Part shown: in pieces, positions 43,093-52,159 of the stretch
Position numbering within the stretch: position 1 is the stretch's first letter
How the letters are laid out: each line of letters begins with the position of its first letter
NCBI GenBank assembly: GCA_944389275.1
Contig: CALXLT010000019.1
Coordinates: 1-64,000, forward strand
Length of the DNA stretch: 64,000 nucleotides
Direction of reading: 5' to 3'
DNA from: an uncultured Spirochaetaceae bacterium
Lineage (GTDB): Bacteria; Spirochaetota; Spirochaetia; Sphaerochaetales; Sphaerochaetaceae
The notes under the pieces: generated by a model
What the model was told of the DNA's origin: nothing
The model's input: the letters and a program-made list of their open reading frames with translations, nothing else
Databases searched by the model: none
Position numbers and translations under genes: made by a program

Positions 43093-43557
43093 ATGGCTCA
43101 AAGCATATTCTCCGATGAGCTGAATGCCTATATTTCCGAATGGAAGGGAAAGCCGGGCAATCTCATCATGATCCTTCATAGGGTCCAGGAGGAATTCGGG
43201 TATGTCTCGCGTGAGGCTGCGGAGGAGGTTTCTAAGCAGCTTGGCATCCCGATGGCGTCAATCTGGGGGGTGCTCACTTTCTATCATTTCTTCAAGCTCA
43301 ACAAGCCTGGCAAGTACAACATCCAGGTGTGCTTAGGAACCGCGTGCTACCTGAAGGGCGGCGATATGATAGTCGAGGAACTCGGCAAGGAGCTCGGGCT
43401 TGATGTAGGCGGGCTGACGGAGGATGGCAAGTTCTCCCTCGAGGCCGTGCGCTGCGTCGGATGCTGCGGACTGGCACCTGTGATGACCATATCCGGAGAG
43501 GTCTTCGGCAAGGTCACCAAGGAGCAGATCCCGGGAATACTGGACAAGTTCGCTTGA
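43093..43557 (+). CDS. hydC: NADH-dependent [FeFe] hydrogenase subunit C (NuoE-like)
   Basis: 154 residues, thioredoxin-like 2Fe-2S protein of the NuoE family. Seen: ILHRVQEEFGYVSREAAEEVS, FYHFFKLNKPGKYNIQVCLGTACYLKGG with the first two Cys (C-x4-C), and CVGCCGLAPVMTI with the second pair. It carries electrons near the flavin subunit in the electron-bifurcating HydABC complex. Strong AAGGAGGAG site. Its stop overlaps the next ATG. Confidence 0.92.
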   Translation: MAQSIFSDELNAYISEWKGKPGNLIMILHRVQEEFGYVSREAAEEVSKQLGIPMASIWGVLTFYHFFKLNKPGKYNIQVCLGTACYLKGGDMIVEELGKELGLDVGGLTEDGKFSLEAVRCVGCCGLAPVMTISGEVFGKVTKEQIPGILDKFA

Positions 43558-44042
43558 TGGATGTCTTCGATCTCATCCTCGAGGCTGTGGAGAACAGCGT
43601 TGAGGCAGGGGCCGGCCAGATAAAGGTCGCTGTCGATGCCGAGGATGGGGGATGCAGGGTGTGCGTCGAGGACGATGGAAGCGCTCGGATTCCTGACGAT
43701 CCGTTCAGTCCGGGATGCACCGTCAAGGGGCGCGGCAGGGGTTATGGCCTGAGCAGGATCCATGACATCTCGGAAGGCCGGTGCTCCCTTGGAAGGGAAG
43801 GCGGAAGGACGCTCCTCAGGTTCTCGCTAGGCGGGCTGTGGCAGCGATGCGGGCTTTCCGACCAGCTTCTGCCCTTGTTCCTTTTTCCTGCAGATATATC
43901 GTTGACGATCAATAGATCCGGGAAGAGCTTCACGCTCTCTACCGGGGAGCTCAGGGAGCGCGACGCGTTTCCTGATAGAGCCGGAGCCATCGGGAGATTC
44001 CGGAAGATGGTGAGGCTGAAAGAAGGAGAGATCTATGGCTAA
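43557..44042 (+). CDS. GHKL-type ATP-binding protein in the hydrogenase operon
   Basis: 161 residues from the ATG at 43557, overlapping hydC. A stand-alone histidine-kinase/anti-sigma-type ATPase fold: N-box ILEAVENSVEAGAGQI, G1 VCVEDDGSARIPDD and G2 GRGRGYGLSRI. There is no His phosphoacceptor or sensor domain. Homologues sit at this position in hydABC operons of other anaerobes, so a role in regulating the hydrogenase is likely but unproven. The C-terminal half (about 100-161) is unassigned. Overlaps the following gene by eight bases. Confidence 0.75.
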   Translation: MDVFDLILEAVENSVEAGAGQIKVAVDAEDGGCRVCVEDDGSARIPDDPFSPGCTVKGRGRGYGLSRIHDISEGRCSLGREGGRTLLRFSLGGLWQRCGLSDQLLPLFLFPADISLTINRSGKSFTLSTGELRERDAFPDRAGAIGRFRKMVRLKEGEIYG

Positions 44043-44412
44043 GCTTTCGCTTTCCGAACTTCGCAGCATCAGAGAGCGCGAGGAGAGGAATCTGAAGAAG
44101 CGCGATATCCACGGCCGCACTGTCCATGTGGTTGTCGCAATGGGAACCTCCGGCATCAACGCCGGAGCGAAGGTGACCCTCAATGCTATCGCCGATGAGG
44201 TTGAGAAGCAGGGTCTTGGGAATGTCATCATAACGCAGACTGGTTCGGCTTACCCGAATCCTGAGCCTGTCGTAGAGGTATTCACGCCCAAAGATGGGCT
44301 AGTGGTCTACGGTTCTGTCGATAAGGATGCTGCAATCCGCATCGTATCCGAGCATCTTGTTGGCGGCAAGATCGTCGAGGATAAGAAGATCGAGCTGAAG
44401 GAAGAGGAGTAG
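44035..44412 (+). CDS. Thioredoxin-like (2Fe-2S) ferredoxin-fold protein of the hydrogenase operon
   Basis: 125 residues. The core VHVVVAMGTSGINAGAKVTLNAIADEVEKQGLGNVIITQTG follows the thioredoxin-like 2Fe-2S ferredoxin fold found beside and at the N-terminus of HydB, but the usual first cysteines are missing (AMGTSGINAG has none), so it may not bind a cluster. Ends in a charged tail. Likely an accessory subunit of the complex. It lies between the ATPase-like gene and hydB, three bases before the latter. Confidence 0.7.
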   Translation: MAKLSLSELRSIREREERNLKKRDIHGRTVHVVVAMGTSGINAGAKVTLNAIADEVEKQGLGNVIITQTGSAYPNPEPVVEVFTPKDGLVVYGSVDKDAAIRIVSEHLVGGKIVEDKKIELKEEE

Positions 44413-44415
44413 GAA

Positions 44416-46203
44416 ATGGGTTTCAAGAACTATATTCTCGTATGCGGAGGCACAGGATGCGAGTCATCCCGCTCCGATCAGATCTATCATGCGCTTATAG
44501 ATGAGGCCCAGGCGCAGGGCGTTTCAGATCAGGTCCAGGTCATCAAGACAGGCTGCTTCGGATTCTGCGAGCAGGGACCTATCGTCAAGATCCTTCCTGA
44601 GGATTCCTTCTACGTGCAGGTCAAGCCTGAGGACGCCAAGGAGCTTATCGCGGAGCATGTGATAAAGGGCCGCGAGGTGACGAGGCTGCTTTACAACAAG
44701 GCTCCAAGGAAGGCCTATGAGGAAGTCGAGGACATCAAGTTCTACCAGAAGCAGCTCAGGATCGTGCTCCGCAACTGCGGCTCGATCGATCCGGAGAATA
44801 TCGATGAGTATATCGCAGCTGACGGATACAAGGCTCTTGAGAAGGTCCTCTTCGAGATGACCCCAGACCAGGTAATCGACGAGCTCAAGACCGCGGGGCT
44901 CAGAGGCCGTGGCGGCGCGGGATTCCCGACATGGATGAAGTGGAACTTCACCAAGCAGGCGGAAGGCGACGAGAAGTATGTCGTCTGCAATGCCGATGAG
45001 GGAGATCCGGGCGCGTACATGGACCGCTCCACGCTTGAGGGCGATCCGCACTCCGTACTTGAGGCAATGACGATCTGCGGACACACGATCGGAGCCCACC
45101 ATGGCTATATCTACATCCGCGCTGAGTATCCTCTCGCGATCCATCGCCTTGAGGTCGCCATGAAGCAGGCCAGGGAATATGGGCTTCTCGGAAAGGATAT
45201 CCTCGGTTCAGGATTCGATTATGATATCGAGATCAGGCTTGGCGCCGGCGCCTTCGTCTGCGGCGAGGAGACAGCTCTGCTGCAGTCCATCGAAGGACAC
45301 AGGGGCATGCCTCAGCCGCGTCCGCCATTCCCGGCAGTCAAGGGACTCTGGGGCAAGCCGACTGTCATCAACAACGTCGAGACGTGGGCTAACGTCGCCC
45401 AGATCATCAACAAGGGCGGCGCGTGGTTCGCTTCTATCGGTACCGCTGACAGCCATGGAACAAAGGTCTTCGCCCTTACCGGAAAGATCTGCAACTCCGG
45501 CCTCGTAGAGGTCCCGATGGGCACGACGCTTCGTGAGATCGTCTATGATATCGGCGGCGGCATAGCCCATGGCAAGAAGTTCAAGGCTGTCCAGACCGGC
45601 GGTCCTTCAGGCGGTGTCATTACGGAGGAGAACCTCGATACTCCTATCGACTTCGGAGGACTCCAGAAGATCGGCTCGATGATGGGCTCTGGCGGAATGA
45701 TCGTCATGGACGAGGATGACTGTATCGTCGACGTCGCCAAGTTCTATCTCAACTTCACCGTTGATGAGTCCTGCGGAAAGTGCGCCCCATGCCGTATCGG
45801 CGGCAAGAGCCTCTGCAATATCCTTGAGAAGATCACGCAGGGCAAGGGCGAGCCTGAGGATATCAAGCAGATACAGCAGATCGCGCATGCTATGAGGATT
45901 GGCTCGCTCTGTGCCCTTGGCCAGACAGCGCCGAACCCTGTCCTTTCCAGCCTTAGGTATTTCCCTGAGGAGTACCAGGCGCACATCCATGACAAGAAGT
46001 GCCCGTCTGGAAAGTGCAAGAAGCTCATAAGCTATGAGATCAATCCTTCCAAGTGCATCGGATGCACGGCTTGCTCCCGCAAGTGTCCTGTCGGTGCCAT
46101 TTCCGGTGAGGTCAAGAAGCCTCATAAGATCAATGGCAATGTCTGTATCAAGTGCGGAGTCTGCAAGGAAACCTGCAAGTTCAGCGCAATCGAGATTCAC
46201 TAG
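44416..46203 (+). CDS. hydB: NADH-dependent [FeFe] hydrogenase subunit B (NuoF-like)
   Basis: 595 residues, the flavin subunit. Seen in order: an N-terminal thioredoxin-like 2Fe-2S domain (CGGTGCESS, TGCFGFCEQGP; about 10-60), the NuoF domain with LRGRGGAGFPTWMKW and CNADEGDPGAYMDR (FMN and NADH binding; about 160-210), a 4Fe-4S motif ESCGKCAPCRIGG near 453, and a C-terminal two-cluster ferredoxin domain (CIGCTACSRKCP, CIKCGVCKETCKF). It oxidises or reduces NADH and passes electrons to ferredoxin and HydA. Confidence 0.95.
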   Translation: MGFKNYILVCGGTGCESSRSDQIYHALIDEAQAQGVSDQVQVIKTGCFGFCEQGPIVKILPEDSFYVQVKPEDAKELIAEHVIKGREVTRLLYNKAPRKAYEEVEDIKFYQKQLRIVLRNCGSIDPENIDEYIAADGYKALEKVLFEMTPDQVIDELKTAGLRGRGGAGFPTWMKWNFTKQAEGDEKYVVCNADEGDPGAYMDRSTLEGDPHSVLEAMTICGHTIGAHHGYIYIRAEYPLAIHRLEVAMKQAREYGLLGKDILGSGFDYDIEIRLGAGAFVCGEETALLQSIEGHRGMPQPRPPFPAVKGLWGKPTVINNVETWANVAQIINKGGAWFASIGTADSHGTKVFALTGKICNSGLVEVPMGTTLREIVYDIGGGIAHGKKFKAVQTGGPSGGVITEENLDTPIDFGGLQKIGSMMGSGGMIVMDEDDCIVDVAKFYLNFTVDESCGKCAPCRIGGKSLCNILEKITQGKGEPEDIKQIQQIAHAMRIGSLCALGQTAPNPVLSSLRYFPEEYQAHIHDKKCPSGKCKKLISYEINPSKCIGCTACSRKCPVGAISGEVKKPHKINGNVCIKCGVCKETCKFSAIEIH

Positions 46204-46213
46204 GAGGCTTTGA

Positions 46214-47959
46214 ATGATTCATCTAACCATACAGGGAATAGAAGTTGAGGTTGCAGAGGGAACAACCGTCCTCGAGGCCGCTAGGAAGGCAGGCATCAGG
46301 ATCCCGACCCTTTGCTATCACCCGGATCTCAAGCCATTCGGCTCATGCGGGCTCTGTGTCTGCAAGCAGGAAGGATCTGCCAAGATCATCCGCGCGTGCT
46401 CGACTCCTGCTGCCGAGGGCATGAGGATCATCACTCATGACCAGGATCTCTATGAGGTGAGGAGGACCATCCTCGAGCTGACGATGAGCACCCACCCATC
46501 CTCATGCCTCCTGTGCACGAAGAACAACAAGTGCGAGCTCCAGAAGCTTGCTATTGAATATGGCGTTCGCGAGCAGCCGTTCGAGATCCGCCTCGCTGAG
46601 GATAAGAAGGACCGCTCCACTGGCGCTGTCGTCCTTGATCCTGAGAAGTGCATCAAGTGCGGACGCTGCGTGCAGGTCTGCCAGGGCCTCCAGGGAGTAT
46701 ATGCTCTCGAGTTCATCGGACGCGGTGACAAGACCACGATGAGCCCGGCTGCGTCCCTTCCTCTTGGCTCCTCTCCATGCATCAAGTGCGGCCAGTGTAT
46801 AACGCATTGCCCGGTCGGCGCCATCTACGAGCAGGATCAGACAGATGATCTGATGAAGGCGATCGCCGATCCTGAGAAAGTCGTTGCCGTGCAGATCGCT
46901 CCTGCTGTAAGGGTCGCCATCGGCGAGGAATTCGGCATGAAGCCAGGCGAGGTATCTACAGGAAAGCTCTATACAGCTCTCCGCCGCCTTGGAATCGATT
47001 ATGTCTTCGATACCAACTTCGGCGCTGATCTCACGATCATGGAAGAGGGCTATGAGCTTCTCGGAAGGATCAAGAACGGTGGCGTGATGCCTCAGATCAC
47101 ATCCTGCTGCCCAGGCTGGATCGATTATGTAGAGGAGTATTACCCGGAGCTTCTGGATAATCTCTCCTCCGCAAAGAGCCCGATGATGATGCAGGGCGCC
47201 ATCACCAAGACGTACTGGAGCGAGAAGGCCGGGATAGACAAGAAGAACATCTATTCCGTGGCTATCATGCCATGTACGGCGAAGAAGCATGAGATCAGAA
47301 GGGATGGCGAGCATGCCTCCTCTTCCGGCTGCTATGATGTAGACCTTGTGCTCACGACAAGGGAGCTTGCGCGCCTTATCCACTCACGCGGCCTTGATTT
47401 CGCGTCATTGCCAGAGAGCGAGGCTGATAGCCCGATCGGCGAGTACACCGGAGCCGGGACGATCTTCGGCGTTACCGGAGGCGTCATGGAGGCAGCTCTC
47501 CGCACGGCCTACTATGGCCTTACGGGAAAGGATCTTGCCGATCCTGAGATCAAGCTCGTGCGCGGCATGGATGAGGTCAAGCGCGGCGAGGTCGATGTGA
47601 ACGGCAGGAAGGTCCGTGTAGCTATCGTCCACGGCATGAGCAATGCCAAGGCCCTTCTGGAGAAGATCAAGGCAGATAAGGCTGCCGGAAAGGAAAGCGA
47701 TCTTGACTTCATTGAGATCATGGCCTGCCGTGGCGGCTGTATCGCTGGCGGTGGACAGCCCTACGGCACCGATGATGAGGTCAGGGCGGAAAGGATCGCA
47801 GGACTCTACACAGATGACGAGAAGTCCGCGAAGAGATGCTCGCATCAGAATCCTTCCATCCAGAAGCTTTACAAGGAGTACCTTGGAGAGCCGCTTTCGG
47901 AGAAGGCCCATCATCTGCTCCACACGGAGTACCATCAGATACCTATCTACAAGGACTGA
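46214..47959 (+). CDS. hydA: NADH-dependent [FeFe] hydrogenase catalytic subunit A
   Basis: 581 residues. N-terminal 2Fe-2S domain (CYHPDLKPFGSCGLCVC, about 34-50), His-Cys cluster HPSSCLLCTKNNKC near 94-107, two 4Fe-4S clusters (CIKCGRCVQVC, CIKCGQCITHCP), then the H-cluster domain with motifs TSCCPGW (L1, near 296), MPCTAKKHE (L2) and MACRGGCIAGGGQP (L3). Produces or consumes H2 using NADH and ferredoxin together. The maturases HydE, HydF and HydG are not in the window. A strong terminator follows. Confidence 0.96.
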   Translation: MIHLTIQGIEVEVAEGTTVLEAARKAGIRIPTLCYHPDLKPFGSCGLCVCKQEGSAKIIRACSTPAAEGMRIITHDQDLYEVRRTILELTMSTHPSSCLLCTKNNKCELQKLAIEYGVREQPFEIRLAEDKKDRSTGAVVLDPEKCIKCGRCVQVCQGLQGVYALEFIGRGDKTTMSPAASLPLGSSPCIKCGQCITHCPVGAIYEQDQTDDLMKAIADPEKVVAVQIAPAVRVAIGEEFGMKPGEVSTGKLYTALRRLGIDYVFDTNFGADLTIMEEGYELLGRIKNGGVMPQITSCCPGWIDYVEEYYPELLDNLSSAKSPMMMQGAITKTYWSEKAGIDKKNIYSVAIMPCTAKKHEIRRDGEHASSSGCYDVDLVLTTRELARLIHSRGLDFASLPESEADSPIGEYTGAGTIFGVTGGVMEAALRTAYYGLTGKDLADPEIKLVRGMDEVKRGEVDVNGRKVRVAIVHGMSNAKALLEKIKADKAAGKESDLDFIEIMACRGGCIAGGGQPYGTDDEVRAERIAGLYTDDEKSAKRCSHQNPSIQKLYKEYLGEPLSEKAHHLLHTEYHQIPIYKD

Positions 47960-47975
47960 TGCTGAACGCAACAAG

Positions 47976-48006
47976 GGAAGGCTGCTTCACGGCAGCCTTT
48001 CCTTTT
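47976..48006 (+). terminator. Terminator of the hydrogenase operon
   Basis: Seen: AAGGCTGC (47978-47985), six-base loop, GCAGCCTT (47992-47999), then TCC and five T. Confidence 0.85.
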
Positions 48007-48049
48007 TCCTCGGCATATGCAAGAGGAAGCTGTCATCGGCAGAGGAGGC

Positions 48050-48088
48050 CGACGCAAAGCAAGAGCGAGGAGGCTTAACGCTCCTCGC
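48050..48088 (-). terminator. Terminator-like hairpin after the MFS gene
   Basis: Seen: perfect arms GCGAGGAG (48065-48072) and CTCCTCGC (48081-48088), loop of eight; TCTTGCTTTGC follows on the minus strand, a weak T-run. It would end the pectin operon. Confidence 0.6.
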
Positions 48089-48128
48089 CCGCATTCTTTC
48101 CAATAGCCAGATCACACTTCAGCCGCGA

Positions 48129-49277
48129 TCATGATTTCCTGATCAATGCCGGGAATCCCACAATCGCCGCCAGGGCCAGCACCGCGCACAGGAATGGCAT
48201 CGAGAAGCCATATCCGAATATATCGATAGCTTTGCCGAACGCGGCGTTGAATATGACATCAAGGATGCTTGCAATGCTTATCGCGATCGTTGTCACCCTT
48301 GCGCCGAGCGAGAGCGGCACATACCTTCTGAAAAGCGATACGGTCGTCGGATAGACAATGGATATGCCAAAGCCGACGAAGAACAGCAGCGGCAGGATAT
48401 CCGACGAGAACACGATGGAAGAGAACACGAATCCCGCGATTATTGATAGCAGGACCATCCTTCCAGCCCCGACTTTATCAATGACAGGGGAGAGGATGAG
48501 GCGTCCGGACATTATTCCAGCTGAGTAGAGCGCGAGGCCCAGCCCAACATTCTCCGCTGATAGCTTCAGGTATTCCGTGCCATAGAGCATTATATAGTTC
48601 GTTATTCCATGCTCTGTGATCGTATACAGTCCCAGCGAGATGGTTATAAGGATAAGCGGCATATAGCGGATGCCTGACTTCTCCTTCCTGCCTGCGCCTT
48701 CATCACTGATCCTCATATCGGTTCCCATATCCATCCGTAGGACCGCGAGGAACAGCGGTATCAGCAGCACGGCGAGGGATATGAGGACTCCATGCCATAC
48801 TGCCACGCTTGACGCGTAGCGGGTGAGTATGAGCTGTGAGCCTGATGTGCCGATTCCCTGCAGGAAGAAGAGTATGCTCAGGTACATGAGGCTCCTGGAT
48901 GGAGGGAATGTGTCTGAGAGCAGGTTGATTGTCGTGTTCAGCAGCGTTGAGATCCCAAGCGACAGGAAGAATCCTATGATGAGTATGGGGAACGCGCTTC
49001 CGAATACAAGAAGGACCTCCGACAGGGCAAGGGCAGCTATGAATGCCGCCATCGCCTTCTTCCTTCCTATCTTATCGAGGATCATGCCGCCGAACAGGAG
49101 GCATGTGAGATTTCCTAGATAGCTTGCCGAGACAATCACTCCTACCTGCGCTGTAGAGAAGCCGAACACAGCTGTGAAGAGGGGAGTGAATATTCCCCTG
49201 AGCGCGTCATTCACGCCCAGGAGAACCATCAGCAGCGCTGATATCATGAACAATAGGCTAGTCCTGCTCGCTTTCAT
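48129..49277 (-). CDS. MFS transporter (sugar/oligosaccharide carrier-like)
   Basis: 382-residue major facilitator protein with 12 predicted helices. Seen: the family motif GGMILDKIGRKKAMAAF between helices 2 and 3, and its second-half echo SPVIDKVGAGRMVLL. It lies two bases after the GH105 stop, so it is the last gene of the rhamnogalacturonan operon and probably moves a product or substrate of it (inference). Confidence 0.82.
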   Translation of the reverse strand: MKASRTSLLFMISALLMVLLGVNDALRGIFTPLFTAVFGFSTAQVGVIVSASYLGNLTCLLFGGMILDKIGRKKAMAAFIAALALSEVLLVFGSAFPILIIGFFLSLGISTLLNTTINLLSDTFPPSRSLMYLSILFFLQGIGTSGSQLILTRYASSVAVWHGVLISLAVLLIPLFLAVLRMDMGTDMRISDEGAGRKEKSGIRYMPLILITISLGLYTITEHGITNYIMLYGTEYLKLSAENVGLGLALYSAGIMSGRLILSPVIDKVGAGRMVLLSIIAGFVFSSIVFSSDILPLLFFVGFGISIVYPTTVSLFRRYVPLSLGARVTTIAISIASILDVIFNAAFGKAIDIFGYGFSMPFLCAVLALAAIVGFPALIRKS

Positions 49278-49279
49278 GA

Positions 49280-50371
49280 TCAGTCAAGCGCTTCCATGAG
49301 GAACAGCATGGCCATGGCCTGTCCGTACGGCATCGGATGGATCGGGATCTCCCTGTAGAAGTCCTGGGTCTCCCTCCCCATCGGAGTGCCGTATGAGCAC
49401 TTCTGGAGTATGCCGTTGTCATCGATGCAGTCAAGCAGGGCAGGAAGTGCCTTCTCCGCGGTCTCCTTGTACTTCGGATCAAGCAGCCCCATGTTGATCC
49501 CCTTGAGGATTCCATAACCGAAGCCAGCCGTGCAGCTTGACTCAAGGTATGAGCCCTCGTCATCGTGATCGAGAAGGGTATGCCATAATCCAGACTTATC
49601 CTGCAGCTTTGCCACCGCATCGACCTGCCTGGTGAGCACCGTCGAGACGTAGCGCCTTAGGCTTGGCTTGAGCGAGAGGATCTCATCGAAGAGAGGAAGG
49701 GCTATAGTCGCCCAGCTGTTGCCCCTTCCCCAGTATGCCCCTGAGAAGTGGTCATTGCGCTTGAACGAGTAGCCATGGTACCAAAGTCCGGTAATCGGGT
49801 CCGCGAGGTGCTCTATATGCAGGAGAAGCTGGTATTCGCTCTCTTCCTTGTAGTCATCGCGGCCGAGGATCCTTCCCATGTTCGCGAGAGGGAGCACGCT
49901 CATCATCAGGGTATCATCCCAAAGCTCTCCTTCGTTCACGTCATCCGTTGTCCTGTGCTGGAAGCCACCTTCCGGAGTCCTGTCCAGACCACCCTCGAAG
50001 AGCCACTTTGTCCACTCGTCAGCAACTTCCATGTATTTCTTGCTGCCTGTGTACTCGGCAAGGTAGGAGAGCGCGAGGATAGGAGCCATCGTGTTGACGT
50101 TCTTGCCTGGAAGCCCGAACTCGATCCGCTGGTCATAGTAAGAGGTGAGCATCGAGAGGTATTTCTCATCCTTGGTCTTCTCGAAGAGCTTCCAGAGCCC
50201 GAAGAGGCCGACCCCCTGGGTCCATTCCCAGAACTTATAGCGTTCCCTGTTCTCGACTCCCTTGCCAAGCTTGCCTGAATTGTAATCCGGGTCATCTTCC
50301 TGATAAAGCACAGGAAGAAAGCCCTTGATGAGCGTGTCGAGCTTTGCTTCGATTATCTTTTTATCAATCAT
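49280..50371 (-). CDS. GH105 unsaturated rhamnogalacturonyl hydrolase (YteR/YesR-like)
   Basis: 363 residues, an alpha/alpha barrel of the GH105 family that removes the unsaturated galacturonyl residue from lyase-generated rhamnogalacturonan oligosaccharides. Seen: FWEWTQGVGLFGLWKLFE near 48-65, WDDTLMMSVLPLANMGRI near 171-188 with the catalytic Asp region, GLWYHGYSF, YWGRGNSWATIAL near 230-242 and CTAGFGYGILKGI. No signal peptide, so it should work in the cytosol on imported oligosaccharides. Overlaps the upstream permease stop by four bases. Confidence 0.9.
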   Translation of the reverse strand: MIDKKIIEAKLDTLIKGFLPVLYQEDDPDYNSGKLGKGVENRERYKFWEWTQGVGLFGLWKLFEKTKDEKYLSMLTSYYDQRIEFGLPGKNVNTMAPILALSYLAEYTGSKKYMEVADEWTKWLFEGGLDRTPEGGFQHRTTDDVNEGELWDDTLMMSVLPLANMGRILGRDDYKEESEYQLLLHIEHLADPITGLWYHGYSFKRNDHFSGAYWGRGNSWATIALPLFDEILSLKPSLRRYVSTVLTRQVDAVAKLQDKSGLWHTLLDHDDEGSYLESSCTAGFGYGILKGINMGLLDPKYKETAEKALPALLDCIDDNGILQKCSYGTPMGRETQDFYREIPIHPMPYGQAMAMLFLMEALD

Positions 50372-51204
50372 CCCTTTACGCCTCCTGCTGAAACTCCTCC
50401 GATGATGTATCTCTGAAGAATGACGAATATGATCGTCACTGGAATCATCGAGATAACCGACGCGCTGAGGATGCTGGACCAGTCAACTCCGGTGTTTCCG
50501 ATGAAGTTCTTGATAGCGATCTGTATCGTGTAGTTCTTTTGGTCAGAGAGCACAAGAAGAGGAAGGATATAGTCGTTCCATCTCCACATGAATGAGAATA
50601 TCGCCAGCGTCACGAATGTAGAGGATGCGAGAGGGGCCATCACGTATATGAACGTCTTCGCCTCCGGGCATCCGTCAATTCTCGCCGCCTCCACGAATGA
50701 GAGGGGTAGCTGCATGTACTGCTGTCTGAACAGGAATATGCCTGTTGTTGTCGTGACGACAGGGAGGATTACTCCCCAGATGTTGTTGTACAGGCCGAAC
50801 TCGCCGATAACCCATACCTGTGGCACCGTGAGCGTCTCGCCGGGAATGAGCGTTCCGAGAAGGAAGATGCCGAACACCAGGTTCGTGTACTTGATCTCAT
50901 GACGGTATACCGCCAGGGCGTAGCCGCACATGCTGCTTATGACAAGCGTTATGAGCGTACCTACGATAGCAAGGAAGAAGCTATTGTAGACATAGCCCAT
51001 GAATCCTCCTTCCATCACCGATGCATAATGCTCAACGGTCGGATTGGCGCTGAACATGTGCAGAGGGTAGCGGAAGAGCTCGTTCGTCTGCTTGAATGAT
51101 GAGCATACAAGCCAGACAATCGGGAATATTACGGCAAGCGCGACGGCAATCGCGAGGATCGACATCGGCACTGATTTTGTATTCTTCGTGAGTTTGCGAG
51201 CCAT
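50368..51204 (-). CDS. Carbohydrate ABC transporter permease (MalG/YesQ-like)
   Basis: 278 residues, six transmembrane helices, with the EAA loop EAARIDGCPEAKTFIYVMAPLA near 180-200 that docks the ATPase. Second permease of the importer; its ATG overlaps the stop of the first (TAATG). No ATPase gene is present in the operon, as is common for these importers that share an MsmX-type ATPase encoded elsewhere. Confidence 0.92.
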   Translation of the reverse strand: MARKLTKNTKSVPMSILAIAVALAVIFPIVWLVCSSFKQTNELFRYPLHMFSANPTVEHYASVMEGGFMGYVYNSFFLAIVGTLITLVISSMCGYALAVYRHEIKYTNLVFGIFLLGTLIPGETLTVPQVWVIGEFGLYNNIWGVILPVVTTTTGIFLFRQQYMQLPLSFVEAARIDGCPEAKTFIYVMAPLASSTFVTLAIFSFMWRWNDYILPLLVLSDQKNYTIQIAIKNFIGNTGVDWSSILSASVISMIPVTIIFVILQRYIIGGVSAGGVKG

Positions 51205-52094
51205 TAGTTGTCACCTCCACCATTACTGAACTTGAACTGCGCGTACGCGATGAGCGCGAATATGATCATGACGATGAATGATATTGCGGAAGCGTAGCCG
51301 TACTGCATCGAGTTGAAGCCTCTGTCGAAGATATACTGGATGATGAAGACAGTCTTGATGCCAGGACCGCCCTGCGTGATACCCTGGACAAGGGCGTATT
51401 CCTTGAGGAGGTTGACCGTGGCGAGCAGGACCGCGAGGAACGTGGTAGGCGCAAGCATCGGTATGGTTATCTTCAGGAATGTCTGCGTTGACGTGCAGCC
51501 ATCTATCGAGGCGGCTTCATAGAGATCATTGCTTATGCTCTTTATTCCGCCGATGAAGATGATCATATAGAAACCTGTAGACGCCCAGTTCGACGCGAAG
51601 CTGATGACGAATGTCGCGAGATATGGGTTGAGCGCCCATTCAAGACGAGTTCCTCCAAGGCTTGTTATCAGATAGTTCACAAGGCCATATTCCGCGCTGA
51701 ACATCCAGTTGATCGTGATACCTACAACCAGTGACGAGAGCAGGACCGGTATGTATACTAGCGTTCTCGCAAAACCTTTTCCCACTACCCTGTCGCTGCA
51801 GAGAAGCGCTGCGATGAGAAGAGGGATGATGACCTTGAAGGGCAGAGAGAAGAGCGTGTAGACGAATGTCCTGCCTAGAGCCCCCCAGAAGTTGTTATCC
51901 TTGAAGAGGTTTATGTAGTTCTTCAGTCCGATAAAGTTCATTGTCTTCCAACCGTCGAAATCAGTGAACGAGAACGCGATGCTGAGCACGAGCGGAACGA
52001 GGAAGAATATAGTGAAAAGAATTACGGAAGGGGCGACGAATCCCCAGAATGCTATCTTAAGCCGCCTGCTTCCTACTGTAGTAGACTTTCCCAT
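51204..52094 (-). CDS. Carbohydrate ABC transporter permease (MalF/YesP-like)
   Basis: 296 residues, six transmembrane helices (first about 14-36), with EAA loop YEAASIDGCTSTQTFLKITIPML near 205-227. First permease of the importer. It follows the binding-protein gene after 65 bases that contain a strong hairpin, which could lower permease expression relative to the binding protein. Confidence 0.92.
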   Translation of the reverse strand: MGKSTTVGSRRLKIAFWGFVAPSVILFTIFFLVPLVLSIAFSFTDFDGWKTMNFIGLKNYINLFKDNNFWGALGRTFVYTLFSLPFKVIIPLLIAALLCSDRVVGKGFARTLVYIPVLLSSLVVGITINWMFSAEYGLVNYLITSLGGTRLEWALNPYLATFVISFASNWASTGFYMIIFIGGIKSISNDLYEAASIDGCTSTQTFLKITIPMLAPTTFLAVLLATVNLLKEYALVQGITQGGPGIKTVFIIQYIFDRGFNSMQYGYASAISFIVMIIFALIAYAQFKFSNGGGDN

Positions 52095-52116
52095 GTTTCA
52101 TTTCTCCAGAAACGGA

Positions 52117-52143
52117 CTCATCCGGGAAATCATCCCGGATGAG
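52117..52143 (-). promoter_or_regulatory. Intercistronic hairpin between binding protein and permease genes
   Basis: Seen: 11-base perfect arms CTCATCCGGGA and TCCCGGATGAG with a 5-base loop. No T-run follows on the minus strand, so it is more likely an mRNA-stabilising or partial attenuating element than a full terminator. Confidence 0.6.
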
Positions 52144-52159
52144 ATAGATCTTTTGCTTA

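Noticed and set aside
44524..45144. A 206-codon minus-strand frame inside hydB
   Set aside because: The hydB frame shows all flavin and cluster motifs; the antisense frame has none.
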